Source: Trichocoleus desertorum ATA4-8-CV12
Lineage (GTDB): Bacteria; Cyanobacteriota; Cyanobacteriia; FACHB-46
Assembly: GCA_019358975.1 (NCBI GenBank)
Contig: JAHHIL010000002.1
Span: 186,001-250,000 of the forward strand
Direction of reading: 5' to 3'
Length of the DNA stretch: 64,000 bases
In this document: in pieces, positions 26,611 through 35,124 of the stretch
Layout: each line of letters opens with the position of its first letter
How positions within the stretch are numbered: the stretch's first letter is position 1
Program-made: the position numbers and the translations under genes
Notes under the pieces: generated by a model
The model's database searches: none
The model's input: the letters and a program-made list of their open reading frames with translations, nothing else
What the model was told of the DNA's origin: nothing

Positions 26611-28146
26611 CTAGCGATCGCCCGACCCAAAATATTCAGGGGTGAAGCTACCGTGCAAACCATAGGGTACATGATGCTTTAGCTGTAACCGCGCCACTGG
26701 GCCTTGATTGAGGTTGCGGGCATCTAAAATGACAACATCCGAACCCTCTCGCTTCGAGTCATATACCAGGGTCAGTACCCAGCCGTCATCCTCCTCACCT
26801 GCCATTTCAGTCTGCGGTAATCCTTGCTCGCTATAACCGGATCGAGGCACAAACACGGGTTCACCCACATAGCCGTGAGGTGCTGCGCTCCACAGTTGGC
26901 GATCGCTCGATTCCAAATCTACCTTCAGAATCGCTTGCAAAGGAGCATTGCCCGTGGCTGCATGAGCTGCGCCCAAATAGGCATAGCGGTAAGGACGACC
27001 TGCTTTCGATGGATGCACAAACGGAAACTCGCAACAACGACTTTCTAGGAGCTGTCGCTCGACTCGCTTGCCTTCAAGATCTAAATGGAACCGCCACAAT
27101 TGACCCGGCGCTAAGCTAGCAAAATCGACTTCTCGGAAATCTGAGCCAGGTTTTACCTCTGGGAAGGCTCCGTAGCAAACCGAATCAATATAGATCGAGC
27201 CATCTTGCTCAAACGCATTGGCATGGTGAAATACAAATCCCGATTTGGTTTCTAAGATCTGCATCGCCTCTGAAGCACGTCGAGGAATCACCAAAATTCG
27301 AGTCGGATGCTCTGGCTGGAACTTGATGCACTCTGCGGCTCCGCGCCACCCCAAGGCAAAGGGTAAGGGATTGAAGTGCACCGGATTTTGAAAGAATATG
27401 CAGTAATTTGGTGTAATCGCAAAATCATGAATGAAGGCAAATCCAGGTACTGAGTGAACCGATTGCCGCACCACTTTACCGTCTGGATTCAGTTCGTAGA
27501 CCGTAATGTTGGTCGATAAGCCTGGTTTAATCGCAAAGTTGACTAAACAGGGATCGCCACCGTCTTGAGCACAGCTGGGGTCAATCCAGGGGTGAGCCGC
27601 AAACGCCGACCCCGGAGACAAGACTCCATCTAAGTATTCTTTGCCTAAGGTCTCTAGCGTCTGAGGGTCTAAGCGGTGAGGTTCTGCCGCTTCCCACAAA
27701 GCCAGCAACTTGCCGCCCCAATAAATCACCTGTGTGTTGGCAATGTTTTTGAGGTTGAAGTCAAAGGCATTGGCGAGCCAGCCCCCTGGTTTTTGGGTAC
27801 CAAACACGCCACGGTGCAGGATCTTGCCAGCTTTTTGCTCTTTCTGGAAGCCTTCGGTGCGAACAAAGCGATTGCGGAAATGGGCTTGGCCATCTTTAAA
27901 GGCGATCGCGCAAATCATGCCATCGCCATCAAAAGGATGGTGTAATGACTGACCATTGACATCTAGCAACCCTGGGCCATTGCGAAACAAAGTTCCCTGG
28001 AGTTCGGGAGGAATTTGGCCCTCCACCTGATCAATGCGATAGTCGTACTCCTTGGGTAAGGAACGATATCCCTTTTGCCAATCTTGGCGAGTGTAACCAT
28101 CAATCGGGACAGTTGTGGCACGCTCTTGGAGCTGAAAACTCTGCAT
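26611..28146 (-). CDS. Carotenoid cleavage oxygenase (RPE65/CCD family)
   Basis: A 511-residue non-heme iron dioxygenase that cleaves double bonds of carotenoids or apocarotenoids. The four Fe2+-ligating histidines are expected in AAHPWIDPS (about 185), FIHDFAIT (about 240), VFHHANAF (about 305) and the C-terminal YGLHGSFTPEYF (about 503), all of which are visible. The N terminus contains the family signature GTLFRNGPGLLDVNG..HHPFDGDGM. The length is close to that of the cyanobacterial apocarotenoid-15,15'-oxygenase Diox1/ACO, but I cannot assign the cleavage position. A TTG leader is not needed; the ATG at 28146 is a good start. Confidence 0.9.
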   Translation of the reverse strand: MQSFQLQERATTVPIDGYTRQDWQKGYRSLPKEYDYRIDQVEGQIPPELQGTLFRNGPGLLDVNGQSLHHPFDGDGMICAIAFKDGQAHFRNRFVRTEGFQKEQKAGKILHRGVFGTQKPGGWLANAFDFNLKNIANTQVIYWGGKLLALWEAAEPHRLDPQTLETLGKEYLDGVLSPGSAFAAHPWIDPSCAQDGGDPCLVNFAIKPGLSTNITVYELNPDGKVVRQSVHSVPGFAFIHDFAITPNYCIFFQNPVHFNPLPFALGWRGAAECIKFQPEHPTRILVIPRRASEAMQILETKSGFVFHHANAFEQDGSIYIDSVCYGAFPEVKPGSDFREVDFASLAPGQLWRFHLDLEGKRVERQLLESRCCEFPFVHPSKAGRPYRYAYLGAAHAATGNAPLQAILKVDLESSDRQLWSAAPHGYVGEPVFVPRSGYSEQGLPQTEMAGEEDDGWVLTLVYDSKREGSDVVILDARNLNQGPVARLQLKHHVPYGLHGSFTPEYFGSGDR

Positions 28147-28202
28147 AGTTCGTAGTCAGCGAAAATTAATTAAACCGAGTTAAAAAGTTGAGAAGCAGAA
28201 AA

Positions 28203-29663
28203 TCATCCATCGATGGTTTCTTCAATCGGCTCCCGCATCGCCTGCGGCACCCATTCCGACATCAAATCTGGCAAAAATGGCTGACCTAATTGCCTAGCGA
28301 TCGCCAAGTCCCGTTCAGTGGCTGGTGCGGCTTGCAAACTTGCGGTGCCTGCTTCTGCCTTCGGATCAGCTCCTGGCAACCAACCTAAAAAGGGGAGTGG
28401 CAACAAGGTACTGAGATTAGTGATCAGCACCAGCAACCAGAGAGAACTGAAATTGGTTTCAGTAATCCCCAACCAATGCGTTAACACAGCTCCCAGTTCG
28501 TAGGACACTAGCCCTGCTAGATTTGTAATTGACATTAGCAAGGCAAATAAAGTCGCTTCCACCCCCGCAGGACAGAGACGTGCAGCCAAGACCAAGACGG
28601 GCATATAGGCAATTTGGCCCATCACCGTCAGAATCAAGCTATCGCCCAAGCTGAACCAATGATCATCAATTCCTAAAGCTCGGTTGGCGTGAGTTACTAG
28701 CAGCAGCATACTCATGCCCAACACAGCCGAGAGCAGCGTCGTCCAGCCAAAAAAGGCGCGAAACGGCACTTCTTTAAAAAAGCGCTGGAATAGCCAGATT
28801 CCTACCAAAGACGCCAGACTCGTGACCAACCGCACCCGCCCTAAGAACTCTGGCTGAAATCCCAGCTCATTCGTTGTGAAGTAGAAGAAGGCAGAATCAG
28901 CGGTTGGTGTGGCCTGCCAAAGGAATAGGAATGCAGTGGGTAGCCAAATTACCTTTTGGGTTACTGCTTGGCGCAGTTGTCCTAGTTGGTGCTTGACCAC
29001 CGACCAGTTGGGTCTAGCGCTAACTCGGGACTCAGCAATTAGACCAGCTACCGCCGAGACGATCAGGGGAAATGAGGCAGTAATGGCAAAAATGGTGTGG
29101 GCATCAAAGCGCTGGAGCAAAGAGCCACTAAAGTAAGCGGTCAAAAGTCCACCTAGCGCTGAAGAGCCCCAACACAACGATTGTAAAGACCCCGCAGTAC
29201 TCAACGACTCTTCGCGGGCTCGTTCTACCACCAGCGAGTCCACAATCACGTCGCTAACAGCCACGGACAAGGAAGTAAGGGCGATCGCGAGGGTAGCGGC
29301 CCAAGCCGTGTGCACCACCGTCGCTAAAGCAATCCAGGAACCAGCTCCTAGCACCCCCGACAAGATTAAGTAGGGGCGACGACGATAGCCAAAAATGGGC
29401 AACCCATCAGAAATAAAGCCAAAGACAGGCTTGATCATCCAGGGCAGCGCCGCAATTCCCATCAAAGCTGATACTTGCGCTGGGCCAATCCCTAACTCAT
29501 CTTTGAGAAAGAAGCTAATGGCTAATCGAGCTAAGCCGACAATCCCTTGCACAAAGTAAACCAACAAAATGGCAATTAACTCTGCACTCGGCTCCTGCCC
29601 GAAGAAAACTTTTTCTGTAAAAGATGACTTGATTTTGGACCAACCAGATTCAGAAACAATCAT
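28203..29663 (-). CDS. BT1/FBT-family folate-biopterin-type membrane transporter
   Basis: A 486-residue integral membrane protein with about twelve hydrophobic helices and the N-terminal VYFVQGIVGLARLAISFFLKDELGIGPAQVSAL segment characteristic of the BT1 (folate-biopterin transporter) branch of the major facilitator superfamily. The GFISDGLPIFGYRRRPYLI loop after helix 2 is the equivalent of the MFS motif A. Cyanobacterial homologues transport folates (the Synechocystis protein slr0642 was shown to carry folates). The protein lies on the same strand as the carotenoid oxygenase, 57 bases upstream, so the two may be co-transcribed. Confidence 0.85.
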   Translation of the reverse strand: MIVSESGWSKIKSSFTEKVFFGQEPSAELIAILLVYFVQGIVGLARLAISFFLKDELGIGPAQVSALMGIAALPWMIKPVFGFISDGLPIFGYRRRPYLILSGVLGAGSWIALATVVHTAWAATLAIALTSLSVAVSDVIVDSLVVERAREESLSTAGSLQSLCWGSSALGGLLTAYFSGSLLQRFDAHTIFAITASFPLIVSAVAGLIAESRVSARPNWSVVKHQLGQLRQAVTQKVIWLPTAFLFLWQATPTADSAFFYFTTNELGFQPEFLGRVRLVTSLASLVGIWLFQRFFKEVPFRAFFGWTTLLSAVLGMSMLLLVTHANRALGIDDHWFSLGDSLILTVMGQIAYMPVLVLAARLCPAGVEATLFALLMSITNLAGLVSYELGAVLTHWLGITETNFSSLWLLVLITNLSTLLPLPFLGWLPGADPKAEAGTASLQAAPATERDLAIARQLGQPFLPDLMSEWVPQAMREPIEETIDG

Positions 29664-29821
29664 TGATAATTTTTAATAAATATCAATGCCTACCATGATA
29701 GCCGTCTGTTCTCTAGCCTGTCTCTAAATCCACCTTGCGACCCATAAAGCTCAAGTCAGCCCTAGGGCCACATCCCCTCACTACAGTATGTTTGAGCAGG
29801 AGTAAGCAGGGAGTAGAAGTA

Positions 29822-30805
29822 ATGGGAGCCTCTTTGGGTGCTGCGCCCAACCGTCGCTATGCAATTTTAGGAACAGGAGCGTTAGGGGGCTTTTATGGAG
29901 CCCGCCTGCAACAAGTAGGCACAGAAGTCCACTTCTTGCTCAGAAGTGACTATGAACAGATGCAGCAGCAAGGATTAGTCATCGAGTCGCCAGAGGGAAA
30001 TTTCACGCTCCCTCAGGTCTATGCTTACCGCCGAGTCGAGGAGATGCCTTGTTGTGATGTTGTGGTAGTCGCTCTAAAAAGCACCCACAATCACTTGTTG
30101 CCAGCCCTCCTGCCTCCAGTGCTTAAAAAAGATGGCGTTGTCTTAATGCTGCAAAATGGCTTGGGCTTAGAGGCAGAAGTGGCTCAAATTGTGGGGACGG
30201 AACGAGTCCTAGGTGGGTTGTGCTTTATTTGTTCTAACAAAGTGGGTCCTGGCCACATTCGCCACTTGGACTACGGGGCCATCACCTTAGGCGAGTATGC
30301 AGCGAATTATCAAGCGGGGGGTGTCACAGATCGCATGTCCCAGATTGCTCAGGACTTTACCCAGGCTGGTATCCCGATTCACCTAGCTGAAGATCTACTA
30401 TTAGCTCGTTGGCGCAAACTGGTTTGGAATATTCCCTTCAACGGCTTATCAGTGGTACTCAACGCCACAACTGATGCCCTGATGGCCGATCGCTACACCT
30501 ATGCTTTGGTAGAGCAACTGATGCGAGAAGTTGCCCTGGGAGCAAAGGTTCAGAATCGCGCGATCGCCGATGATTTTATTCAAAAAATGCTGGACGACAC
30601 GGTGAAGATGAAACCTTATCGCACCAGCATGAAAATTGACTACGACGAAGGCAGACCCTTAGAAGTTGAGGCAATTTTTGGCAACCCGCTCCGAGCTGCC
30701 CAAGCCGCAGGAGTTCAGCTACCGCAAATTGCCATGCTCTACCAGCAGTTGAAATTTTTGAGCGATCGCAACTACAAAACGCCTTTGGAACTAGGAATAG
30801 TGTGA
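29822..30805 (+). CDS. Ketopantoate reductase family protein (PanE/ApbA)
   Basis: A 327-residue NADPH-dependent oxidoreductase, probably reducing 2-dehydropantoate to pantoate in coenzyme A synthesis. The Rossmann motif [17 protein letters not shown] is at the N terminus, and the catalytic Lys and Asn residues of PanE are in [16 protein letters not shown] near residue 200. The C-terminal domain keeps the helical dimer pattern and [25 protein letters not shown]. The start ATG at 29822 has GGAGTAG as ribosome site, while an open frame reaches 29 codons further upstream without supporting signal. The gene's last 34 bases overlap the convergent hisB gene. Cyanobacteria often lack panB-linked panE paralogues, so pantoate is inferred. 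Confidence 0.8.
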   Translation: MGASLGAAPNRRYAILGTGALGGFYGARLQQVGTEVHFLLRSDYEQMQQQGLVIESPEGNFTLPQVYAYRRVEEMPCCDVVVVALKSTHNHLLPALLPPVLKKDGVVLMLQNGLGLEAEVAQIVGTERVLGGLCFICSNKVGPGHIRHLDYGAITLGEYAANYQAGGVTDRMSQIAQDFTQAGIPIHLAEDLLLARWRKLVWNIPFNGLSVVLNATTDALMADRYTYALVEQLMREVALGAKVQNRAIADDFIQKMLDDTVKMKPYRTSMKIDYDEGRPLEVEAIFGNPLRAAQAAGVQLPQIAMLYQQLKFLSDRNYKTPLELGIV

Positions 30806-31449
30806 GCCCGACGCGGATCGGTTTCTGTGGCGATCCGCAAAGCCCGGGCAAACGCCTTGAACGTCGCTTCAATAATGTGGTGGGAGTTTATGCCGTCTAG
30901 CTGGCGAATGTGTAGCGTCATCTGGCTGTGATTCACCACTGCCACAAAGAACTCTCGCACCAATTGCGTATCATAGGTGCCGACTCGCTCGGTAGGAATT
31001 TGTAAGCCATAGCTAATGTGAGGCCGACCGGATAAATCTAGAGCGACTTGGATTAAAGCTTCGTCTAAGGGAGCGAGGAAATTACCAAATCGAACAATCC
31101 CTTTGCGATCGCCCAATGCTTTAGCCAAAGCTTGACCGAGGGTAATGCCCACATCTTCGTTGGTGTGGTGGTCATCAATTTCTAAGTCACCCGTCGCTCG
31201 CACCTCTAAGTCAATCAGCCCATGCGAAGCAATCTGATGCAGCATGTGGTCAAGAAAAGGAAGACCTGTAGCTGCTACACAGCGACCCTGCCCATCCAAA
31301 TTAATGGTGACATGCACATCCGTCTCACCCGTTTTGCGGCTGACAGAGGCGACTCGTCCTAACAATGGTGGTTCTAAAGACGCTCCGTTGGCCTGATCAA
31401 AGGCTTCGCGATTCTCCTGGGAAGACGTTTCATGAATGCTAGTCTGCAT
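30772..31449 (-). CDS. hisB: Imidazoleglycerol-phosphate dehydratase
   Basis: A 225-residue enzyme that dehydrates imidazoleglycerol phosphate to imidazoleacetol phosphate, step seven of histidine synthesis. The manganese-binding histidine motifs [28 protein letters not shown] and [18 protein letters not shown] are all intact. The enzyme is the monofunctional type without a HisB phosphatase domain. ATG 31449 (MQTSIHETS) is preferred over a TTG at 31461. Its 3' end overlaps the convergent PanE-family gene by 34 bases. Confidence 0.94.
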   Translation of the reverse strand: MQTSIHETSSQENREAFDQANGASLEPPLLGRVASVSRKTGETDVHVTINLDGQGRCVAATGLPFLDHMLHQIASHGLIDLEVRATGDLEIDDHHTNEDVGITLGQALAKALGDRKGIVRFGNFLAPLDEALIQVALDLSGRPHISYGLQIPTERVGTYDTQLVREFFVAVVNHSQMTLHIRQLDGINSHHIIEATFKAFARALRIATETDPRRAHTIPSSKGVL

Positions 31450-31462
31450 GGGCCTACTCAAT

Positions 31463-31498
31463 ACTGGGAAATAAAAACTGGGAAGTAGAAACTGGGAA
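31463..31498. repeat. Short tandem repeat in hisB leader
   Basis: The octamer ACTGGGAA occurs three times at an exact 14-base spacing (31463, 31477, 31491) immediately upstream of the hisB start. It could be a slippage-prone spacer or a repeated regulatory site. Confidence 0.6.
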
Positions 31499-31558
31499 CT
31501 GAGGAACTATGAGCCTGCACAAGCAGGCCAAACGGTCGTAGTTACTCAATCACAACCA

Positions 31559-32335
31559 CTACATCCCCATGATCTCATAGCCAGAATCAACATACAGAAT
31601 TTGCCCTGTCATGCCACTGGACAAATCGCTACACAGGAACGCCGCCGTATTGCCAACTTCCAGTTGAGTCACGGTGCGACGCAGGGGCGCAACTTCTTCG
31701 ACGTGGTGAATCATATCCAGAATTCCTCCGACCGCAGAAGAAGCTAAAGTTCTAATTGGACCAGCGGAAATGCCATTAACTCGAATATTGTGGGGTCCGA
31801 GTTCTGCGGCGAGGTACTTAACGCTCATTTCTAGGCCCGCTTTAGCAATGCCCATAATGTTGTAGTTGGGCACCACCCGCACACCACCCAAGTAAGTCAA
31901 AGTAACAATGCTGCCACCTTCTGTCATCAAGGGTTTAGCCGCACCACTAAGCTGAATGAGCGAATAGGTGCTGATATCTAGCGCTGTCTTGAATCCTTGC
32001 CGCGAGGTATTGCTGAAGCCGCCGGACAAATCATCTTTATTGGCAAAGGCTAGACAGTGAACCAAGATATCGAGCTTGCCCCACTTCTCTTTCACAGTCT
32101 CAAACGTGGACTGAATCTGGGCATCATCTTGCACATTGCAAGGCACAAATAAGCTGGGTTGTAGTGGCTCAACCAGTTCTGCTACTTTTTTTTCCATCTT
32201 GCCCCGCTCATCGGGCAAATAGGTAATCCCTAAATTGGCACCCGCTTTATGGAGTTGTTGGGCAATTCCCCAAGCAATGGAGCGATTGTTAGCAATGCCT
32301 GTTACTAAGGCATTTTTTCCGGTCAGATTCAGCAT
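31559..32335 (-). CDS. fabI: Enoyl-[acyl-carrier-protein] reductase (NADH)
   Basis: A 258-residue short-chain dehydrogenase that carries out the last reduction in each round of fatty acid synthesis. The NADH-binding segment GIANNRSIAWGIAQ is the FabI form, and the active site Tyr-x6-Lys is present in NYNIMGIAKAGLEMS near residue 158. Length and the C-terminal GMTGQILYVDSGYEIMGM are typical. An insertion of a TnpB element ends 33 bases before the start codon, so the native promoter has been moved or replaced (see the element). Confidence 0.95.
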   Translation of the reverse strand: MLNLTGKNALVTGIANNRSIAWGIAQQLHKAGANLGITYLPDERGKMEKKVAELVEPLQPSLFVPCNVQDDAQIQSTFETVKEKWGKLDILVHCLAFANKDDLSGGFSNTSRQGFKTALDISTYSLIQLSGAAKPLMTEGGSIVTLTYLGGVRVVPNYNIMGIAKAGLEMSVKYLAAELGPHNIRVNGISAGPIRTLASSAVGGILDMIHHVEEVAPLRRTVTQLEVGNTAAFLCSDLSSGMTGQILYVDSGYEIMGM

Positions 32336-32349
32336 GGCAATCTTTTTTC

Positions 32350-32520
32350 AAGGGCAATTACGAGAATAGTGACATACTCCCGACGCTGATGCTACGCATA
32401 CAGAGCGGGCTTCTCAGTGACCCCTGGTATCCCATCGGGCGTTTCCTGAGCTTTAAGAACGGAATGACCTACCGCTCTGTGCTTGATATTAATTGCCGCG
32501 TTGTGGTCACGGTCTAGCGA
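32350..32520 (-). ncRNA. Predicted omega-RNA at tnpB 3' end
   Basis: In TnpB systems the guide RNA is cut from the 3' part of the tnpB transcript plus about 16 bases of flanking DNA. Here the scaffold would end at 32369 and the guide would be the next bases on the minus strand (TATTCTCGTAATTGCC), which form part of the fabI leader. The 5' limit is only estimated. There is no direct evidence of expression. Confidence 0.5.
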
Positions 32521-33615
32521 ACATCCGCAGTTAAGGCAGGAATGCCATCTATCTTGAATAGCTTTGGGAACCTTTTGACCACAACTTGAGCAGTCTTGAG
32601 TTGTGCCGTTGGGATTCACAGCAATCGTCATCAGTCCAGCATTTGCAGCTTTGAGTGAGAGAATTTGCAGGAACGTCCCCCATCCGGCATCATAGGTAGA
32701 CTTAGCCATGCGAGTTCTGGCAATGCCCTTGATATTGAGTGCTTCATACCCAATATGCTTTCCTATGTTGAGCAGCTTTTTCGCTGTCTTGTAGTGAAAG
32801 TCTTTACGCTGATTGGCGACTTTTAAGTGAGCCTTAGAGACTCGCTTGATTGCTTTCTTGCAACGATTAGAACTCTTCTTTTTCCTAGATAGACCACGTT
32901 GTAACCGCTTCAAACGCTTCTCTGACCTGCGATAGGGTTGGGGAATAACAACCTCTTCTCCCTCGTCTGTGACCAGGAAAGACTTCAGCCCCATATCAAT
33001 GCCGATGGTGTTATCCAGGGTTGGCAATTCGGGGTTGAGTTCTGGGACAGAGGCATCTTGCAATGACAGCGTTAGGTAGTAGCCATCAGCCTTTTTGGTG
33101 ATTGCGGCAGTTTTGACTTTGAACCCCGCTGGAATGGGGCGATGCAAAATCACTTTCAACTCGCCAATCTTGGGTAGTTGAATTAAGTTTCCGTTGATAT
33201 GCTCTGCTTTAACAGGATCAGGAAAGGCGAGGGAGCGGTATCTCCCAACCCCCTTGAAGCGTGGTCTACCACTACGTTTGCCATTACTGTCACCACTCAA
33301 CCATCGGTCAAACGCCTTCTTGACTCGTGCAATTACGTCTTGCAAGGTATGAGAGGGAAGTTCTTGGTATTGGGGAAACAGCTTTTTGGAGTTCACAAGA
33401 TCCCGTTTCTGCGAATAGAAATCGGGACGGTCTTTCAACTCTGGTAAGTGACAGATGAGCGGGCAAGCATTAATATCACAGCGATTTTGCTCGTACCAGT
33501 TGAACCGCTCTGCTAGGCGATAGTTGTATTGACGGCGGCAAAGTTCAAGCCAGTGATCAATCGTGGCTTGCTGGGCGGCGGTCAATCTTAATCGGTACTG
33601 ATAGGCGGTTCGCAT
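32392..33615 (-). CDS. tnpB: RNA-guided endonuclease TnpB
   Basis: A 407-residue TnpB, the RuvC-type RNA-guided nuclease of IS200/IS605 elements and ancestor of Cas12. Catalytic residues are all present: Asp in IGIDMGLKSFLVTD (about residue 210), Glu in IGYEALNIKGIAR (about 290) and Asp in SLDRDHNAAINIK (about 370). The zinc-ribbon cysteines occur as CSSCG and CLNCG. The N-terminal wedge/REC part includes YRLRLTAAQQATIDHWLELCRR. ATG 33615 (MRTAYQYRLR) is preferred to the longer frame from 33639. No stop or frameshift is seen, so it may be active. It could cut donor sites restored after element loss. Confidence 0.93.
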   Translation of the reverse strand: MRTAYQYRLRLTAAQQATIDHWLELCRRQYNYRLAERFNWYEQNRCDINACPLICHLPELKDRPDFYSQKRDLVNSKKLFPQYQELPSHTLQDVIARVKKAFDRWLSGDSNGKRSGRPRFKGVGRYRSLAFPDPVKAEHINGNLIQLPKIGELKVILHRPIPAGFKVKTAAITKKADGYYLTLSLQDASVPELNPELPTLDNTIGIDMGLKSFLVTDEGEEVVIPQPYRRSEKRLKRLQRGLSRKKKSSNRCKKAIKRVSKAHLKVANQRKDFHYKTAKKLLNIGKHIGYEALNIKGIARTRMAKSTYDAGWGTFLQILSLKAANAGLMTIAVNPNGTTQDCSSCGQKVPKAIQDRWHSCLNCGCSLDRDHNAAINIKHRAVGHSVLKAQETPDGIPGVTEKPALYA

Positions 33616-33654
33616 ATTACTATTGTAATGCAGATACAACTAAGGCTGCAATAC

Positions 33655-33837
33655 ATGAAAAGCATTTCTGTACGGATTTCTGATATTGAAAAGCAGCATT
33701 TAGATGAATATTGTCGTCTTACGGAGCGAACCCAAAGCGATGTTTTAAGGCAGTACATCAGGAGTTTGTCTGTCTCCGGGGTGTTGAACCCTATCGACAG
33801 ACCCGCAATTCTTCCCGATGCCCACCCTAACGGATAG
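33655..33837 (+). CDS. Ribbon-helix-helix (CopG-like) small protein of the TnpB element
   Basis: A 60-residue protein whose N-terminal strand and two helices (KSISVRISDIEKQHLDEYCR and RTQSDVLRQYIRSL) match the ribbon-helix-helix DNA-binding fold. It starts 39 bases from the tnpB start on the opposite strand and its 3' end lies in the probable left end of the element. ATG 33655 begins the conserved part; an in-frame start 27 bases upstream is possible. It likely represses the shared promoter region, an inference from the fold and position. Confidence 0.75.
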   Translation: MKSISVRISDIEKQHLDEYCRLTERTQSDVLRQYIRSLSVSGVLNPIDRPAILPDAHPNG

Positions 33838-34187
33838 AGCGCGGGGCTGCTTGCGGATTTATCTCAGCTTCGAGAGGGCTGCATAGTGCTGCATAGTCTT
33901 GAGGGCGATTCCGAGCACTCTATCTTTGGGAGGAGTAAGATAAGGTCTAATATAGTACGCTTACAGCCACTATCCGTTCACCCATATTCTCCAAAGCAGA
34001 GTCTAAATTCTTAGAACATTGGCGATCGCTCTTAGATTGTGTATCAAATAGAACAAAAAATGAGTCTGGAGTAAGTTTAAGTGTTCTAAAGTCATCAATT
34101 GCTTACAGTTGGCTCACCTTCGTAAGGTTCATCTCCAGACGAGCGGCCCATGAAGGTTGGAGAAGGGCATCGCAAAGGTAAAAGGAT
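33838..34187. other. Element left end and ntcA upstream region
   Basis: A 350-base gene-free stretch holding the left end of the TnpB element and the ntcA promoter. NtcA activates its own gene in several cyanobacteria at GTA-N8-TAC sites. The closest match here, GTATCAAATAGAAC near 34045, is 5 of 6 conserved bases, so it is only a weak candidate. A 7-bp inverted repeat TCTGGAG...CTCCAGA spans 34071-34138. Confidence 0.35.
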
Positions 34188-34859
34188 ATGGTAATGACGC
34201 AGGATCGGCCATTAGCATCTGTGTTTCGTCAGTTGGGAGGGGGAGCATTTCCTCCCGTAATCGAAACATTTGATCGAGGCAAGACGATTTTCTTCCCTGG
34301 TGATCCAGCGGAGCGGGTCTACTTTTTGGTCAAAGGTGCAGTTAAGCTGTCTCGCGTTTATGAAGCGGGCGAAGAAATCACTGTGGCCTTGCTACGGGAA
34401 AATAGCGTTTTTGGAGTTCTCTCTCTGATTACGGGCAACCGCTCCGATCGCTTTTATCACGCAGTTGCCTTCACCCCGGCGGAGTTACTCTCGGTGCCTA
34501 TTGAGCAGGTGGAGAAAGCCCTCAAGGATAACCCAGAGCTATCCATGCTGATGTTGCAAGGGTTGTCCTCGCGCATCTTGCAAACGGAGATGATGATTGA
34601 AACGCTGGCCCATCGGGATATGGGATCACGCCTCGTCAGCTTCTTACTCATTCTCTGTCGTGATTTTGGAGTTCCTGGCGCTGAGGGGATCACGATTGAT
34701 TTGAAGTTGTCACATCAGGCGATCGCTGAGGCCATTGGCTCTACCCGCGTCACGGTCACTCGCCTCCTCGGAGATCTGCGGCAGGAGCAGATGATTTCTA
34801 TCCATAAGAAAAAAATTACTGTCCATAATCCTGTCGCCCTTAGTCAACAGTTCAGTTGA
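34188..34859 (+). CDS. ntcA: Global nitrogen regulator NtcA
   Basis: A 223-residue CRP/FNR-family transcription factor that senses 2-oxoglutarate and activates nitrogen-assimilation genes. The N-terminal effector domain ([37 protein letters not shown]) and the long dimerisation helix ([23 protein letters not shown]) precede the C-terminal helix-turn-helix [25 protein letters not shown], which is the near-invariant NtcA recognition segment. The first ATG (MVMTQD) matches the length of other NtcA proteins; the second ATG at 34194 has better spacing to AAAGGA. Placed next to the insertion sequence, whose left end now borders its promoter. Confidence 0.96.
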   Translation: MVMTQDRPLASVFRQLGGGAFPPVIETFDRGKTIFFPGDPAERVYFLVKGAVKLSRVYEAGEEITVALLRENSVFGVLSLITGNRSDRFYHAVAFTPAELLSVPIEQVEKALKDNPELSMLMLQGLSSRILQTEMMIETLAHRDMGSRLVSFLLILCRDFGVPGAEGITIDLKLSHQAIAEAIGSTRVTVTRLLGDLRQEQMISIHKKKITVHNPVALSQQFS

Positions 34860-35124
34860 TCTGCTATGGTTAACCTCTGGTGACAACAAGTGCTTACAAC
34901 GACTTGAATACAGCGTTTTGAGCCATGAATCAGCGCGAAGCAGTAGCAGTGGTTCTAGCGAAAAACTAGGCAGTCGAATTTCCCGCAGTAGGGAGATCAC
35001 TGTAACTTCTGTGCACTCGGCGCTCTTGTCATGGCCCTGACGTGTGATTGGCACACAAAACTGCCAAGGCATGAGATAGGCTGTATCTGAGTTGGGTGTG
35101 GGCTGAATGGCTTCCTGAGGGTAG

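Larger units (their letters stand above)
32369..33870 (-). mobile_element. IS200/IS605-family (IS1341-like) element, tnpB plus RHH, no tnpA
   Basis: The right end (minus orientation) is the stem CCCG...CGGG followed by AGTATGTCAC, closing at 32369, with the tnpB stop codon inside the hairpin. The body holds tnpB and, divergently, a small ribbon-helix-helix gene. No Y1 transposase is present, so the element needs a partner for mobility. The left end is around 33840-33870, where a GCCCCGC...GGGTGGGC hairpin overlaps the 3' end of the small gene; that border is approximate. The element has no HIP1 octamer, unlike flanking DNA. Confidence 0.75.

Noticed and set aside
34045-34058. NtcA-type operator GTATCAAATAGAAC upstream of ntcA
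   Set aside because: It misses one conserved base of GTA-N8-TAC and no -10 TAN3T box lies at the right distance, so I did not list it as a site.
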